Source: Siminovitchia sediminis (GTDB lineage Bacteria > Bacillota > Bacilli > Bacillales > Bacillaceae_C). From it: a DNA stretch of 64,000 nucleotides. Below are positions 35,508 through 44,061 of the stretch, in pieces. Below the pieces are notes generated by a model. It worked only from the letters and a program-made list of their open reading frames with translations, did not search any database and was not told where the DNA came from. The translations under genes were made by a program, and so were the position numbers. The stretch is from the NCBI RefSeq assembly GCF_042680885.1, contig NZ_JBHUEO010000019.1:39852-103851 (forward strand), given 5' to 3'. Numbering within the stretch: position 1 is the stretch's first letter; the number at the start of each line of letters is the position of its first letter.

Positions 35508-35669
35508 AAAACCCCGGAATGGAGAGAGGTGTTCCTCCGCTTTTAGGATGTATATCAGGAAATGGCTCAATGAGGGTATGGCTTGGGGCCACCAGGCTGT
35601 GGTTCACTTGAAATGGTCACTTATTAGGTGCATCAGCCTCTGATCCTTAATAAAATATTTAATTACTTT
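35508..35669. other. Intergenic ytpP to second TPP riboswitch
   Basis: I see no gene or clear terminator in this stretch; it should include the promoter of the second TPP-controlled unit. Confidence 0.3.
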
Positions 35670-35810
35670 CTGCTGGGGGTGCCTGATTGGCTGAGATTTT
35701 ACCCTTCGTACCTGATCCGGGTCATACCGGCGTAGGGAAGCAGCGCTTTTATACAATGTTAGGCGTTATATACAGCCGCTTCTCTTCAACCGGGAAGCGG
35801 CTGTTTTTGT
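35670..35810 (+). ncRNA. TPP riboswitch upstream of the YlmB-like deformylase gene
   Basis: The second THI-box reads GGGGGTGCC, TTGGCTGAGATT, ACCCTTCGTACCTGATCCGG and GTCATACCGGCGTAGGGAAG (about 35670-35744). The downstream hairpin at 35773-35810 is the expected off-switch. Confidence 0.96.
35773..35810 (+). terminator. Terminator of the second TPP riboswitch
   Basis: CAGCCGCTTC and GAAGCGGCTG pair around a 10-nt loop, followed by TTTTTGTTT. Confidence 0.88.
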
Positions 35811-35938
35811 TTATTCAACAATTGGATCATCATAAAAGCGCTGGTATTGAAACAAAAAACCTCTATCATTCAGTTATCAAGGAGCAAATTTTTGTTCTTG
35901 AAATATATAATACGAGGGAGAGGAGAGTTTGAGAAATT

Positions 35939-37216
35939 ATGGGAAAAATAAATAACGTTCTATTAAGGTCTGTAGATGAACGAAAGGAAGAGCTGCTTCA
36001 GATTTTAACCGACTTGATTCGATTTCAGACAGTGAGTCCTCCTTCAAGAAATACAGCAGAAGCACAACAGTATATTGAACAGTTTTTAAAGAGGGAAAAA
36101 TTTGCAACAGACAGTTGGGAGGTCTACCCGAATGACCCTAATGTAGTTGGGATTAAGAAGGGGACAGGCGGTAAGGATTACAAAAGTTTAATTATTAACG
36201 GCCATATCGATGTGGCTGAAGTTGGCGATGACAGCGAATGGACGGTTCCGGTATTTAATGTGGAAGTAAGAGAAGGCTTTGCTTATGGGCGCGGGACTGC
36301 AGATATGAAAGGGGCCATGGCAGCTGCCCTTTTTGCCATTAAACTGTTAAACGAATATGAAGTGGAGTTGAAAGGGGATCTTCAGTTCCAATCTGTGATT
36401 GGAGAAGAAGTGGGAGAAGCCGGGACGTTATCTTGCATTGAAAAGGGATATGATGCGGATTTTGCTCTTGTCATGGACGTAAGTAATTCAGAGATTCATG
36501 GACAAGGCGGCGTAATAACCGGTTGGATTACTGTAAAAAGCCAAGAAGTTTTTCACGATGCTATGCGCTTGAACATGATTCACGCCGGGGGCGGAGTGCA
36601 TGGAGCGAGTGCCATCGAAAAAATGATGATAGTGATTGCTGCTCTTCAGGAGCTTGAGAGATACTGGGCTGTTACAAAACAATATCCAGGCTTTCCGGCT
36701 GGCACGAATACGATTAATCCTGCAGTAATCAAGGGGGGCAGGCATGCAGCGTTTGTGGCTGATGAGTGCAGGCTTTGGATCACTGTTCATTATTATCCAA
36801 ATGAGACTTATGAATCTGTTATTGCCGAGATTGAGGAGCATCTGTATCACACAGCGATGGCCGATCCCTGGCTAAAAGAAAATCCGCCGAAATTCAAGTG
36901 GGGTGGTAAGTCTATGATCGTAGATCGGGGAGAAATTTTTCCTGCACTTGAGCTGGATGTAGAACATGAAGCTGTTCAGGAACTGAAGAAGGCTCACGAA
37001 CAAATTTGGAAGACAGCTCCGAACGTGGGAATGTCCAAGACAGTGACGGATGGAGGATGGTTCGGACAGGCGGGCATTCCTGCAGCCATATATGGGCCTG
37101 GAACGGTGGAAGAAGCACATTCTGTTAACGAGAAGATCAACTTGGATGAATTGGGGAAATTTACAAAAACACTGCTAGTTTTTATTGAAAAGTGGTGTAA
37201 TACGAAAAAAAAGTAA
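35939..37216 (+). CDS. ylmB: Formylaminopyrimidine deformylase, YlmB-like M20 amidohydrolase
   Basis: This 425-residue M20/ArgE-type metalloenzyme has ligand motifs INGHIDVAEVGD, GRGTADMKGAMA and GEEVGEAGT, and a late IYGPGTVEEAHSVNE. Many enzymes share this fold. The TPP riboswitch directly upstream and the nearby thiZXY importer point to YlmB, which removes the formyl group from FAMP so that TenA can make HMP. A GGAGAG site lies about 12 bp before the ATG. A generic acetylornithine deacetylase-like role is the alternative. tenA and the other thi genes are not in the window. Confidence 0.85.
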   Translation: MGKINNVLLRSVDERKEELLQILTDLIRFQTVSPPSRNTAEAQQYIEQFLKREKFATDSWEVYPNDPNVVGIKKGTGGKDYKSLIINGHIDVAEVGDDSEWTVPVFNVEVREGFAYGRGTADMKGAMAAALFAIKLLNEYEVELKGDLQFQSVIGEEVGEAGTLSCIEKGYDADFALVMDVSNSEIHGQGGVITGWITVKSQEVFHDAMRLNMIHAGGGVHGASAIEKMMIVIAALQELERYWAVTKQYPGFPAGTNTINPAVIKGGRHAAFVADECRLWITVHYYPNETYESVIAEIEEHLYHTAMADPWLKENPPKFKWGGKSMIVDRGEIFPALELDVEHEAVQELKKAHEQIWKTAPNVGMSKTVTDGGWFGQAGIPAAIYGPGTVEEAHSVNEKINLDELGKFTKTLLVFIEKWCNTKKK

Positions 37217-37309
37217 AACATTGCAGGTGAAGAACATGCCTCTTTCTTTTGGCAAAAGAAATTTTCGTGTATGATGGGATGTAGCCCATATTGCCAAGGA
37301 GGGTTTAAC

Positions 37310-38128
37310 ATGAAGATGAATGAACGAAAAATGAGCAAAGAGCTGGAAAACCGTCTTGAAAAGGAAGGACGGACCTTTACATATGACCGTGAAAAAGAAA
37401 GCCTGCGTATTGAAAATGCACAAACTGGCAAAGGCATAGACATTGCGCTGCCGGGTATTGTGGCCAAATGGCATGTACACAAGGATAAAGCCATTGATGA
37501 AGTGGTGTATTATGTAGAACAAGCACTGGATGTGATGGGCAAGGAGCCGATTGTTGCACAAAGTGAGAAAAAAATTTATCCAGTGATCCGCTCTACTTCG
37601 TTTCCTGTGGAGTCAGAAGAGGGGAATACTTTTTTGACGGATGACCATACCGCCGAGACCAGAATTTATTATGCAATGGACCTGGGAAAGACGTATCGGT
37701 TGATTGATGAGGAACTGATCAATAAAGAAGGTCTTGATCCTCAGAAGATTAGAGAAATTGCTCGTTTTAACGTTCGTTCCCTGTCTACAACAATGAAAAA
37801 AGATACGGTTGCAGACAACGACTTTTACTTTTTAAATACCAATGACGGGTATGATGCAAGCCGGATTTTAAATGAGAAATTTCTTGAGGAAAAAGCGGAG
37901 AAAATCAAAGGGGATATGGCTGTGGCTGTTCCTCATCAAGATGTGCTGATCATTGCGGATATTCGCAACAAAACCGGCTATGATATATTGGCACAGATGA
38001 CCATGAGTTTCTTTACAAACGGGCTCGTACCGATCACAGCGCTGTCGTTTATTTATGAAGAAGGGAAGCTGGAACCTATTTTTATATTAGGGAAAAACCG
38101 GCCGGAAGAAGGAAAGGAGAAATCATGA
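37310..38128 (+). CDS. ytpQ: DUF1444 protein (YtpQ)
   Basis: This 272-residue soluble protein has the DUF1444 features I remember: an acidic-basic N-terminus, PVIRSTSFPVES in the middle and VAVPHQDVLIIADIRN followed by MTMSFFTNGLVPI. No catalytic motif is apparent and function is unknown. The ATG at 37310 follows AAGGAGGG. The stop codon overlaps the ytpR start, as for the B. subtilis ytpPQR cluster. Confidence 0.87.
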   Translation: MKMNERKMSKELENRLEKEGRTFTYDREKESLRIENAQTGKGIDIALPGIVAKWHVHKDKAIDEVVYYVEQALDVMGKEPIVAQSEKKIYPVIRSTSFPVESEEGNTFLTDDHTAETRIYYAMDLGKTYRLIDEELINKEGLDPQKIREIARFNVRSLSTTMKKDTVADNDFYFLNTNDGYDASRILNEKFLEEKAEKIKGDMAVAVPHQDVLIIADIRNKTGYDILAQMTMSFFTNGLVPITALSFIYEEGKLEPIFILGKNRPEEGKEKS

Positions 38129-38736
38129 TGAACGTATTTTACAATCGTAAAGGGATAGGAGACACTCTAATTATTTCGTTAGGTGAATGGGATACGTCCA
38201 ACCGCACGTTTGAGAGAAAAGGGGATGCTGTCAGAATTTTAGATGGACAAACCAATGTTACAGGAGGGTTCAATCTTTTTAATGCCTCCAGCTATTTGGA
38301 AGTAGAGGCCGAAGGTGAAGTAAAGCTGACCGAAGAGATCGTTGAGAAAATCCAAACAGCTTTAGAAAAAAATGGCTTTGATGAGAAGCTGGAAGCCGAC
38401 CTGTCTCCAAAGTTTGTTGTGGGATATGTAAAGGAAAAAGATCAACACCCCAATGCGGATAAATTGAGCATATGCAAGGTGGATGTAGGTACTGAAGAAC
38501 TTCAAATTGTATGCGGTGCACCCAATGTGGAGGCTGGGCAAAAAGTGGTAGTGGCAAAAGTAGGGGCCGTCATGCCGAGCGGTATGCGTATTAAGGATGC
38601 AGAGCTCAGAGGGGTGGCTTCCAGTGGTATGATTTGCTCAGCTAAAGAATTGGGGCTTCCCAATGCACCGGAGAAAAAAGGCATCTTGATTCTGGAAGAT
38701 GACCAGTTTGAAACAGGTGAAGCCTTTCCGCTTTAA
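38128..38736 (+). CDS. ytpR: YtpR family tRNA-binding (OB-fold) protein
   Basis: This protein of about 202 residues has an N-terminal domain of unknown role and a C-terminal tRNA-binding OB domain (about 95-200) as in PheT, MetRS and Arc1p. VVGYVKEKDQHPNADKLSICKV, given here only as its start and end (VVGYVKEKD ... ADKLSICKV), and CGAPNVEAGQKVVVA are its signatures. It probably binds tRNA or a synthetase. Start is ATG 38128 or the ATG one codon earlier; GGAAAGGAG is upstream. Confidence 0.9.
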   Translation: MNVFYNRKGIGDTLIISLGEWDTSNRTFERKGDAVRILDGQTNVTGGFNLFNASSYLEVEAEGEVKLTEEIVEKIQTALEKNGFDEKLEADLSPKFVVGYVKEKDQHPNADKLSICKVDVGTEELQIVCGAPNVEAGQKVVVAKVGAVMPSGMRIKDAELRGVASSGMICSAKELGLPNAPEKKGILILEDDQFETGEAFPL

Positions 38737-38909
38737 ACGTGCAAGGACGATCTAAATGATGGGAATTTTAAACAATAAAATTCAATTTTCATCATCAAAG
38801 GTTGCGAAAAAAAGTAAAAACATATTAAAATTGAAAGAAATTGGATTGAACCAATTCACCCTTATGAGTTATTGTATGGGAAAGTGGAAAACAGAAGGCA
38901 GGGGAGAGT

Positions 38910-39329
38910 ATGTATAACAGATTATTGGTTGCTGCAGACGGTTCAGAAAACTCAATCCGTGCAGCCCAAGAGGCAGCAAAACTTGCCCGTTTATCGAGTG
39001 AGACCGTAGTCGAAATCATCTATGTAGTAGATTACTCAAAATCAAAGGGAGAAGTATTGCACAGCCGGGACGGGGAATCATTGGAAGCGGGCCGCAGAAA
39101 ACAATTAATTCCCGTTGAGGATATTTTTATTAAGGATGGAATTTCGTATAAACTAACAGTTCTTCATGGGGATCCGGGTCCTGCAATTGTACAATATGCG
39201 AACAAAAGCAGCTGTGACATGGTGATTATCGGGAGCAGGGGGCTAAATAAACTCCAGGAAATGGTCTTGGGCAGCGTCAGTCATAAAGTGGCCAAAAGAG
39301 TGGATTGCCCCGTGTTGATAGTGAAATAG
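38910..39329 (+). CDS. Universal stress protein (UspA family)
   Basis: This 139-residue Usp domain has the start YNRLLVAADGSENSIRAA and the ATP-binding tail IIGSRGLNKLQEMVLGSVSH, matching G-x2-G-x9-G(S/T). It is likely an ATP-binding dimer with a stress-survival role; the target is unknown. GGGGAGAGT precedes the ATG. The 170-bp gap after ytpR suggests its own promoter. Confidence 0.92.
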   Translation: MYNRLLVAADGSENSIRAAQEAAKLARLSSETVVEIIYVVDYSKSKGEVLHSRDGESLEAGRRKQLIPVEDIFIKDGISYKLTVLHGDPGPAIVQYANKSSCDMVIIGSRGLNKLQEMVLGSVSHKVAKRVDCPVLIVK

Positions 39330-39353
39330 GCAAGAAGATGATAAGGAATAGAC

Positions 39354-39386
39354 AAAAACATGGCCCCTGACGGCCATGTTTTTCGT
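39354..39386 (+). terminator. Terminator of the usp gene
   Basis: AAAAACATGGCCCC and GGCCATGTTTTT pair around a short loop, with T-runs both ways. Confidence 0.82.
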
Positions 39387-39478
39387 GTGCGTGAATGACT
39401 ATTTCAAATGACCTTAAAAATGGTTTGTTCACTCATACAGTTTTCTCCTCCAGTACTTCACAGGCTGTTTTAATATGT

Positions 39479-40673
39479 TCAACATCCCGACTGCGATTCA
39501 TCATTGACTTTCTTTTCTTTTTTCTCCTCCTCTTCTTGTTCTTTCATTTTTTGATACCGATGATATTGTCGATAGCTGTATGTGCTTTTTCGGACGTTTT
39601 CGGCATTCTCCAGCCCTGCGCCTATCGCCCCTGCAAAGGTAGCAACTGAGGCCGCCAGCCAGGCAAGTTTCAGATAGTTTAGAGGACCGACTTTTTGTCC
39701 AGCCTCCGCCTCATACAACTCCGGCGGAACGTAGACAGAAACCGCCGCCAGAAAAAGAATATATAGAACAGTGTAATACATCATGACGGACATCCCCAGC
39801 GTCAGAACGGTCGTTAAGTTATACATCCATCTTAATCGATTTTTATTTTCTTCGTTATTTTTTTCCCATAAATCGTGTGCAAAAATAATCCAGACAACCA
39901 TTCCTGCAATAGCAGCAGCCATAAGGCCGAAAAAGCGATATATATTATAGGAAACACTCAGCTTCCATAATGTAGGGAAGATCAAACCATAAGCACCTGT
40001 TGCAAAAGCAATGGCCACTACGTTTTTTAAAGAAGGCAAAATGGTCCAGGGACGGTTGGAAATCGTCATGCCAAATAACGTTTTGATCCAACCGTTCATT
40101 TTGGGAGTAATGATAAAACGCACAAAAGGATCATCAGCTTCGCTTGATTCTACTCTTCTAATGGAAGAAAAATGAAAAACGTTCTTTACCTTGTTGACAA
40201 GTCCTCTTCTTTTCATTGGATCATATGGCCCGATCCCTTTCGGCTCCAGGTCGGTACGGTCATATCGATTTGCTTGCCTGAAATATAGTTCCTTTACCAT
40301 GTAAAGCATAAATTTTTTTGACCTGGTTTGGAGTTGGCCTCAATCCAAAAGCCGGGAGTGATATTTGCCCGGTGCACATGGCGGTATTCGCATCTGCCAG
40401 AATGATATGTTTTCCGTCATAAATGGGCAGATCCGTCAGGGACAGGGCAAAATCCCAATCATGGGTTTTTTTATATTGGGCGGTTTCCTTCATTATTTTA
40501 TCAGGATCTTCTATCGCACCGGTAAGGAGGTCAACGACCAATTCTACTTTCCACTTATGACGGCCGTCAGCAACAAACCGGGAAAGATCCTGTTCAAATT
40601 GTTTTTGGATTTTATGAGCAATGGTGGACGGCAGTTCAGGGGATGAAACAATTCCCACCTTTTTCTCCTTCAA
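39479..40673 (-). pseudogene. Two-domain membrane protein gene split by a single-base frameshift
   Basis: Two minus-strand frames join to one protein of about 397 residues. The first (from TTG 40673, after GGAGG) encodes VGIVSSPELPSTIAHKIQKQ and, later, LTDLPIYDG and PTPNQVKK. The second resumes MVKELYFRQANRYDRT and contains about five membrane segments and a charged E/K-rich tail. The frame changes at an A7 run (T7 at 40313-40319 on the plus strand). With six A residues the text reads QVKKFMLYMVKELYF without a break. Similar long proteins in bacilli are, from memory, labelled 5,10-methylenetetrahydrofolate dehydrogenase without proof. It may be a sequencing error, phase variation or a true pseudogene. 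Confidence 0.75.
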
Positions 40674-40797
40674 ATATAAAACCTCCAGCCAAACTTTATG
40701 AAAGTCTTTGTCTGGTGATTTTTACCCTCCCGGTTTGCCCCGCAAACAATCAGAACGTTTCCTGCTTCTCTTTCGGGAAATGATCATGCGCGCAGCC

Positions 40798-40935
40798 TTA
40801 GATCGAAAGCACAAGAAAAATGTGGATAAGCAATATTAGGGCTGCCACGACAAAGCAGCTTATAGAGAGCATCCATGAAATGGCGCCATGGAACTTTTCA
40901 ATTGTATGCCATCCACGATAACTTTGGAGCAGCAC
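40798..40935 (-). CDS. Possible 45-residue membrane peptide or remnant
   Basis: From a GTG at 40935 the minus strand encodes 45 residues: a soluble head (LLQSYRGWHTIEKFHGA) and one long hydrophobic helix ending LVLSI. The same frame stays open 17 codons upstream to 40988 but lacks an ATG. AAAGG is 4 bp ahead of the GTG, which is poor. It could be a small membrane protein or the tail of a decayed gene. The rest of the 400-bp gap 40674-41075 shows nothing. Confidence 0.3.
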   Translation of the reverse strand: MLLQSYRGWHTIEKFHGAISWMLSISCFVVAALILLIHIFLVLSI

Positions 40936-41075
40936 GCTGCCTTTATCAATTGACTTCCCCTGAACTTGACCCTTGATCTTAGCAGATTAAAATCATCATT
41001 GAGCAAAATGGTTTAACGAGCTTCTACTCTCTTACATCCAAATAACTGGCCCGGCAAAAGGCAAGTTAGCATGCA

Positions 41076-41480
41076 CTAACGGATACCTTTGTTCAATTCA
41101 TCCGCCAAGCGTTTTTGTGAAAAGTAGATTATTAACCATATGATTACATAAATCATTATATAGATAGCCATCATCAAGATCATGTTTTCGAGGGAGCGAA
41201 ACCAACCCAAAAACGAGCCAAAGATGGCATAACCGATGACAAATGCCAGGAATTGTATGCTGGTTTTACTGAATAACGACAACCGCCTGCTTTCATGCAC
41301 AAGGGACACGACACCGCAGATAGCACCATACGACATGCTTCCAATTACTTGAATCTTCAGTAGCCCCATATCTATTTCGGTCCAGCCGTTGAGGCTGGCA
41401 ATCAAAATGAAAATGAGCAGGGCGATACATGCGATTCCAAAGCCGATTAAAATATTTCTGATGGTTTTAAAGATCAACAA
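41076..41480 (-). CDS. DUF3021 family membrane protein
   Basis: This 134-residue protein has four hydrophobic segments and the DUF3021 arrangement, including GSMSYGAICGVVSLVHE between helices 2 and 3. Such proteins are usually encoded next to a LytTR DNA-binding protein, and are thought to be its membrane partner. A TTG start follows AAAGGAGTGATCC. It lies 6 bp downstream of the LytTR gene, one operon. Confidence 0.85.
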   Translation of the reverse strand: MLIFKTIRNILIGFGIACIALLIFILIASLNGWTEIDMGLLKIQVIGSMSYGAICGVVSLVHESRRLSLFSKTSIQFLAFVIGYAIFGSFLGWFRSLENMILMMAIYIMIYVIIWLIIYFSQKRLADELNKGIR

Positions 41481-41486
41481 GATGGA

Positions 41487-41933
41487 TCACTCCTTTAATA
41501 GGATCTTTTTTAACTCTTTGGCATATTTTCGGGAAACGATTTCCTTTTCTCCATTTTTAAAAACAAGCTTGAGGCTGCCGCCAAAGGTCGCTTCAAAATA
41601 TTCCATCCAAACCGTGTTAGCGAGACAATATTTTGATATCCTTATAAAATTGTACGGGCTGTACCGCTCTTCAAATTGTTTGAGTGAATCTTTAAAGCGG
41701 TATTGTTCTTTGCCTCTGTATGCAATGCACTTATTCTCAATAAAAATGACATGTGACACTTCCTTTGGCTCCACCAAATACGTTCTCCCATCTTTTTGCA
41801 AAGGGATAAATAGGCATTCTTCCTCTTCATGGATGATTGATAAAATTCTCTCTACTTTTGTATTCATTTCTTTGATTGTTATAATGATTTCATCTTCAGT
41901 GGTGCCGGGATCGATATTCATTTGGACTTTCAC
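41487..41933 (-). CDS. LytTR-domain DNA-binding regulator
   Basis: This 148-residue protein has a short N-terminal region and a C-terminal LytTR domain (about 50-147). FIPLQKDGRTYLVEPKEVSHV and FKDSLKQFEERY lead to FIRISKYCLANT and a final FKNGEKEIVSRKYAKEL; each is quoted in part. No receiver domain is present. With DUF3021 it forms a two-gene regulatory unit known in Firmicutes, typically autoregulated and linked to membrane or peptide stress; the target here is unknown. GTG start after GGGGAGTTGATGAA. Confidence 0.88.
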   Translation of the reverse strand: MKVQMNIDPGTTEDEIIITIKEMNTKVERILSIIHEEEECLFIPLQKDGRTYLVEPKEVSHVIFIENKCIAYRGKEQYRFKDSLKQFEERYSPYNFIRISKYCLANTVWMEYFEATFGGSLKLVFKNGEKEIVSRKYAKELKKILLKE

Positions 41934-42060
41934 TTCATCAACTCCCCTCCCATTCGAGTATATCTCTCCACTCCGGCAGCTGAAAAGGAGATTTCGTTTA
42001 AGTGGTCGAAATAGTATAGTAACAGGACATATTTGCGGGGTGTAAGGAAGGAGAATGGCA

Positions 42061-43023
42061 TTGAAAAAGAAAATTTACATCACGAGAAAACTGCCCGATC
42101 GTATCTTGGAGGGCTTAGATAAACATTTTGATATAGATATGTGGCCAAAAGAAGAAGAAGCCGTTCCAAGAGGGATTCTGCTTGAAAAAGTAAAAGATGT
42201 TCAGGGAATTCTTTGTATGTTGACGGAAAACATGGATGAAGAAGTCATGGAAGCGGCTCCCAATTTGGAAGTGATCAGCAATATGGCGGTGGGATATAAC
42301 AATATTGATATGAATGCTGCTGACAAAAGAGGAATTATTGTCACAAATACACCGGGAGTTTTGACTGAAACAACAGCGGATTTAACTTTTGCTTTGCTAA
42401 TGGCGACAGCCAGAAGGCTGGTTGAGGCTTCTGATGAATTACGTGGAGGCAAATGGAAAACATGGTCTCCCATGCATCTCACAGGTATGGACATATATGG
42501 ATCTACGTTGGGCATTATTGGTTTTGGCAGAATCGGACAGGCGGTGGCAAGAAGAGCTGCCGGATTTGGAATGGAGATTCTCTATTATAATCGATCTAAA
42601 AAACCGGAAGCGGAAAAAGAAACAGGCGCTCGATTTACTGAACTGGATGACCTCCTGAGACAATCGGATTTTATATGTATTTTGCTCCCATACAGTCCGG
42701 AAGTCTATCATTTAATCTCCGGTAAAGAGTTATCTATGATGAAAAAAAGTGCCATACTCATTAATACGGCACGAGGTGGAATCGTGGATGAACAAGCACT
42801 GTATATTGCATTGAAAAGCGGTGAGATATGGGCGGCCGGCCTGGATGTGTTTGAAAAAGAACCCATTGATCCAGCAGATCCACTTTTGACTCTTACCAAC
42901 CTGGTGACCTTGCCGCATATCGGGAGCGCTAGTATTGCAACGAGAATGAAAATGGCCGAATTGGCTGTAGCTAATATCCATCATGCTTTAACCGGTTTTG
43001 GTGAGGTCAAAAGAGTGAACTAG
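42061..43023 (+). CDS. D-2-hydroxyacid dehydrogenase (glyoxylate/hydroxypyruvate reductase type)
   Basis: This 320-residue NAD(P)-dependent dehydrogenase has the nucleotide-binding loop GIIGFGRIGQAVARRAA. The catalytic Arg is in INTARGGIVDE, the Glu in DVFEKEPIDP and the His in LPHIGSASIAT. It resembles GhrB/GyaR and B. subtilis YvcT. TTG at 42061 fits AAGGAGA upstream better than ATG 42055, which is too near. It is followed by a YciI-like gene 33 bp on. Confidence 0.88.
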   Translation: MKKKIYITRKLPDRILEGLDKHFDIDMWPKEEEAVPRGILLEKVKDVQGILCMLTENMDEEVMEAAPNLEVISNMAVGYNNIDMNAADKRGIIVTNTPGVLTETTADLTFALLMATARRLVEASDELRGGKWKTWSPMHLTGMDIYGSTLGIIGFGRIGQAVARRAAGFGMEILYYNRSKKPEAEKETGARFTELDDLLRQSDFICILLPYSPEVYHLISGKELSMMKKSAILINTARGGIVDEQALYIALKSGEIWAAGLDVFEKEPIDPADPLLTLTNLVTLPHIGSASIATRMKMAELAVANIHHALTGFGEVKRVN

Positions 43024-43056
43024 TGTTAACAAACAAAAAGTAAGGAGAGAAACCGA

Positions 43057-43320
43057 ATGAAATATTTTGCTGTATTATTACCCATGAAAGATGAGGAAAA
43101 ATCCAAGGAGTTTCGTCCCGCGCATTTAGAATTTCTGGCAAGGATGAAAAAAGAAAAAAAGGTGGTCATGTTTGGCCGATTTGCCGATGGGGCCGGGGGT
43201 CTGGTGATTTACCAGGGAGAAAGCCTTGAGGACATTGAATCTTGGGTGAAACAAGACCCCTATGTAATGAATGAGGCAAGATATTATGAAATTCATGAAT
43301 GGGATATGGTGTCTGAGTAA
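43057..43320 (+). CDS. YciI-like protein
   Basis: This 87-residue ferredoxin-like fold protein has the YciI family features: RPAHLEFLARMKKE with the conserved His, FGRFADGAGGLVIY, and a C-terminal DPYVMNEARYYEIHEW. The family may bind small ligands or act in hydrolytic dehalogenation; no function is assured. AAGGAGAGA precedes the ATG. Probably co-transcribed with the dehydrogenase. Confidence 0.85.
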   Translation: MKYFAVLLPMKDEEKSKEFRPAHLEFLARMKKEKKVVMFGRFADGAGGLVIYQGESLEDIESWVKQDPYVMNEARYYEIHEWDMVSE

Positions 43321-43332
43321 CGGATAAATAAA

Positions 43333-43369
43333 ATCAGGCCGAAATCCTTTAAGGATCTGCCGGCCTGAT
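43333..43369. terminator. Hairpin between convergent YciI-like and YhcN-like genes
   Basis: ATCAGGCCG and CGGCCTGAT are perfect arms, with an inner ATCCTTTAAGGAT stem. There is no long T-run, so termination is likely but not textbook. Confidence 0.5.
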
Positions 43370-43374
43370 GGTCA

Positions 43375-43941
43375 TTATCTTGCGTTGGGAAAGACGCGCT
43401 GGACTGTCTCTGTAAACTCATCAAAGAATCCGCCGATCGGACGGCCATTTCGAATTTCATCTCCATAACCTCTCATCCGGTCATAAAAGTCGGGGTTCGC
43501 AGAAACATATACATTGTCAAATTGTTGATTAGCGTCCCTGGCCTTCCGGGCAATTTTATCCTGGACATCTTTAGTCAGCCCATTGGCTCCACGATCTTTA
43601 AGCTTAACTGCAACATATGCATTCCGGTCTGTGACCAGCACACTTGCATCTTCAACCTCTTTTAGGCTGGTTACCTGCTCAGCCACGTCATCAGCCACAT
43701 CAATGTTACGCTCGCCGTTGTTATCATTTCGATTGTTCACATTGGTCGTGTTGTTGTCTCTAAGACCATCGTTGTCAGTCATGTTATCTGCCGTATCACG
43801 ATCACGGTTATCTTGTGGATTAAACCTCACGCCGATGGGTTCATTATCATCGCTTGTAAAACGATCGTTATTTGCTGTGCCGCATCCCGCCAGCAAGGCA
43901 GCAATTAAACCGGTATATAAGAATGCCTTTACCCATTTCAT
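43375..43941 (-). CDS. YhcN/YlaJ family sporulation lipoprotein
   Basis: This 188-residue precursor has a lipobox LLAGCG (Cys 20). A long Asn/Asp-rich linker follows (about 30-80, DNNTTNVNNRNDNN). The C-terminal YhcN/YlaJ domain has DVAEQVTSLKEVEDASVLVT and a VYVSANPDFYDRM motif. Relatives sit in the forespore inner membrane or cortex and affect spore assembly or germination. The ATG follows GGGAGGAAC. Confidence 0.87.
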   Translation of the reverse strand: MKWVKAFLYTGLIAALLAGCGTANNDRFTSDDNEPIGVRFNPQDNRDRDTADNMTDNDGLRDNNTTNVNNRNDNNGERNIDVADDVAEQVTSLKEVEDASVLVTDRNAYVAVKLKDRGANGLTKDVQDKIARKARDANQQFDNVYVSANPDFYDRMRGYGDEIRNGRPIGGFFDEFTETVQRVFPNAR

Positions 43942-44061
43942 CTTTTGTTCCTCCCTTTTTTCTGTAATCGTTTTTAATGTTCCAAACCCATCAATTATTA
44001 TTCACTTTTTGTTATAATGAATGAATGGCAGTATTTACCTTGAAAGAAAGAGTGATGTAGT

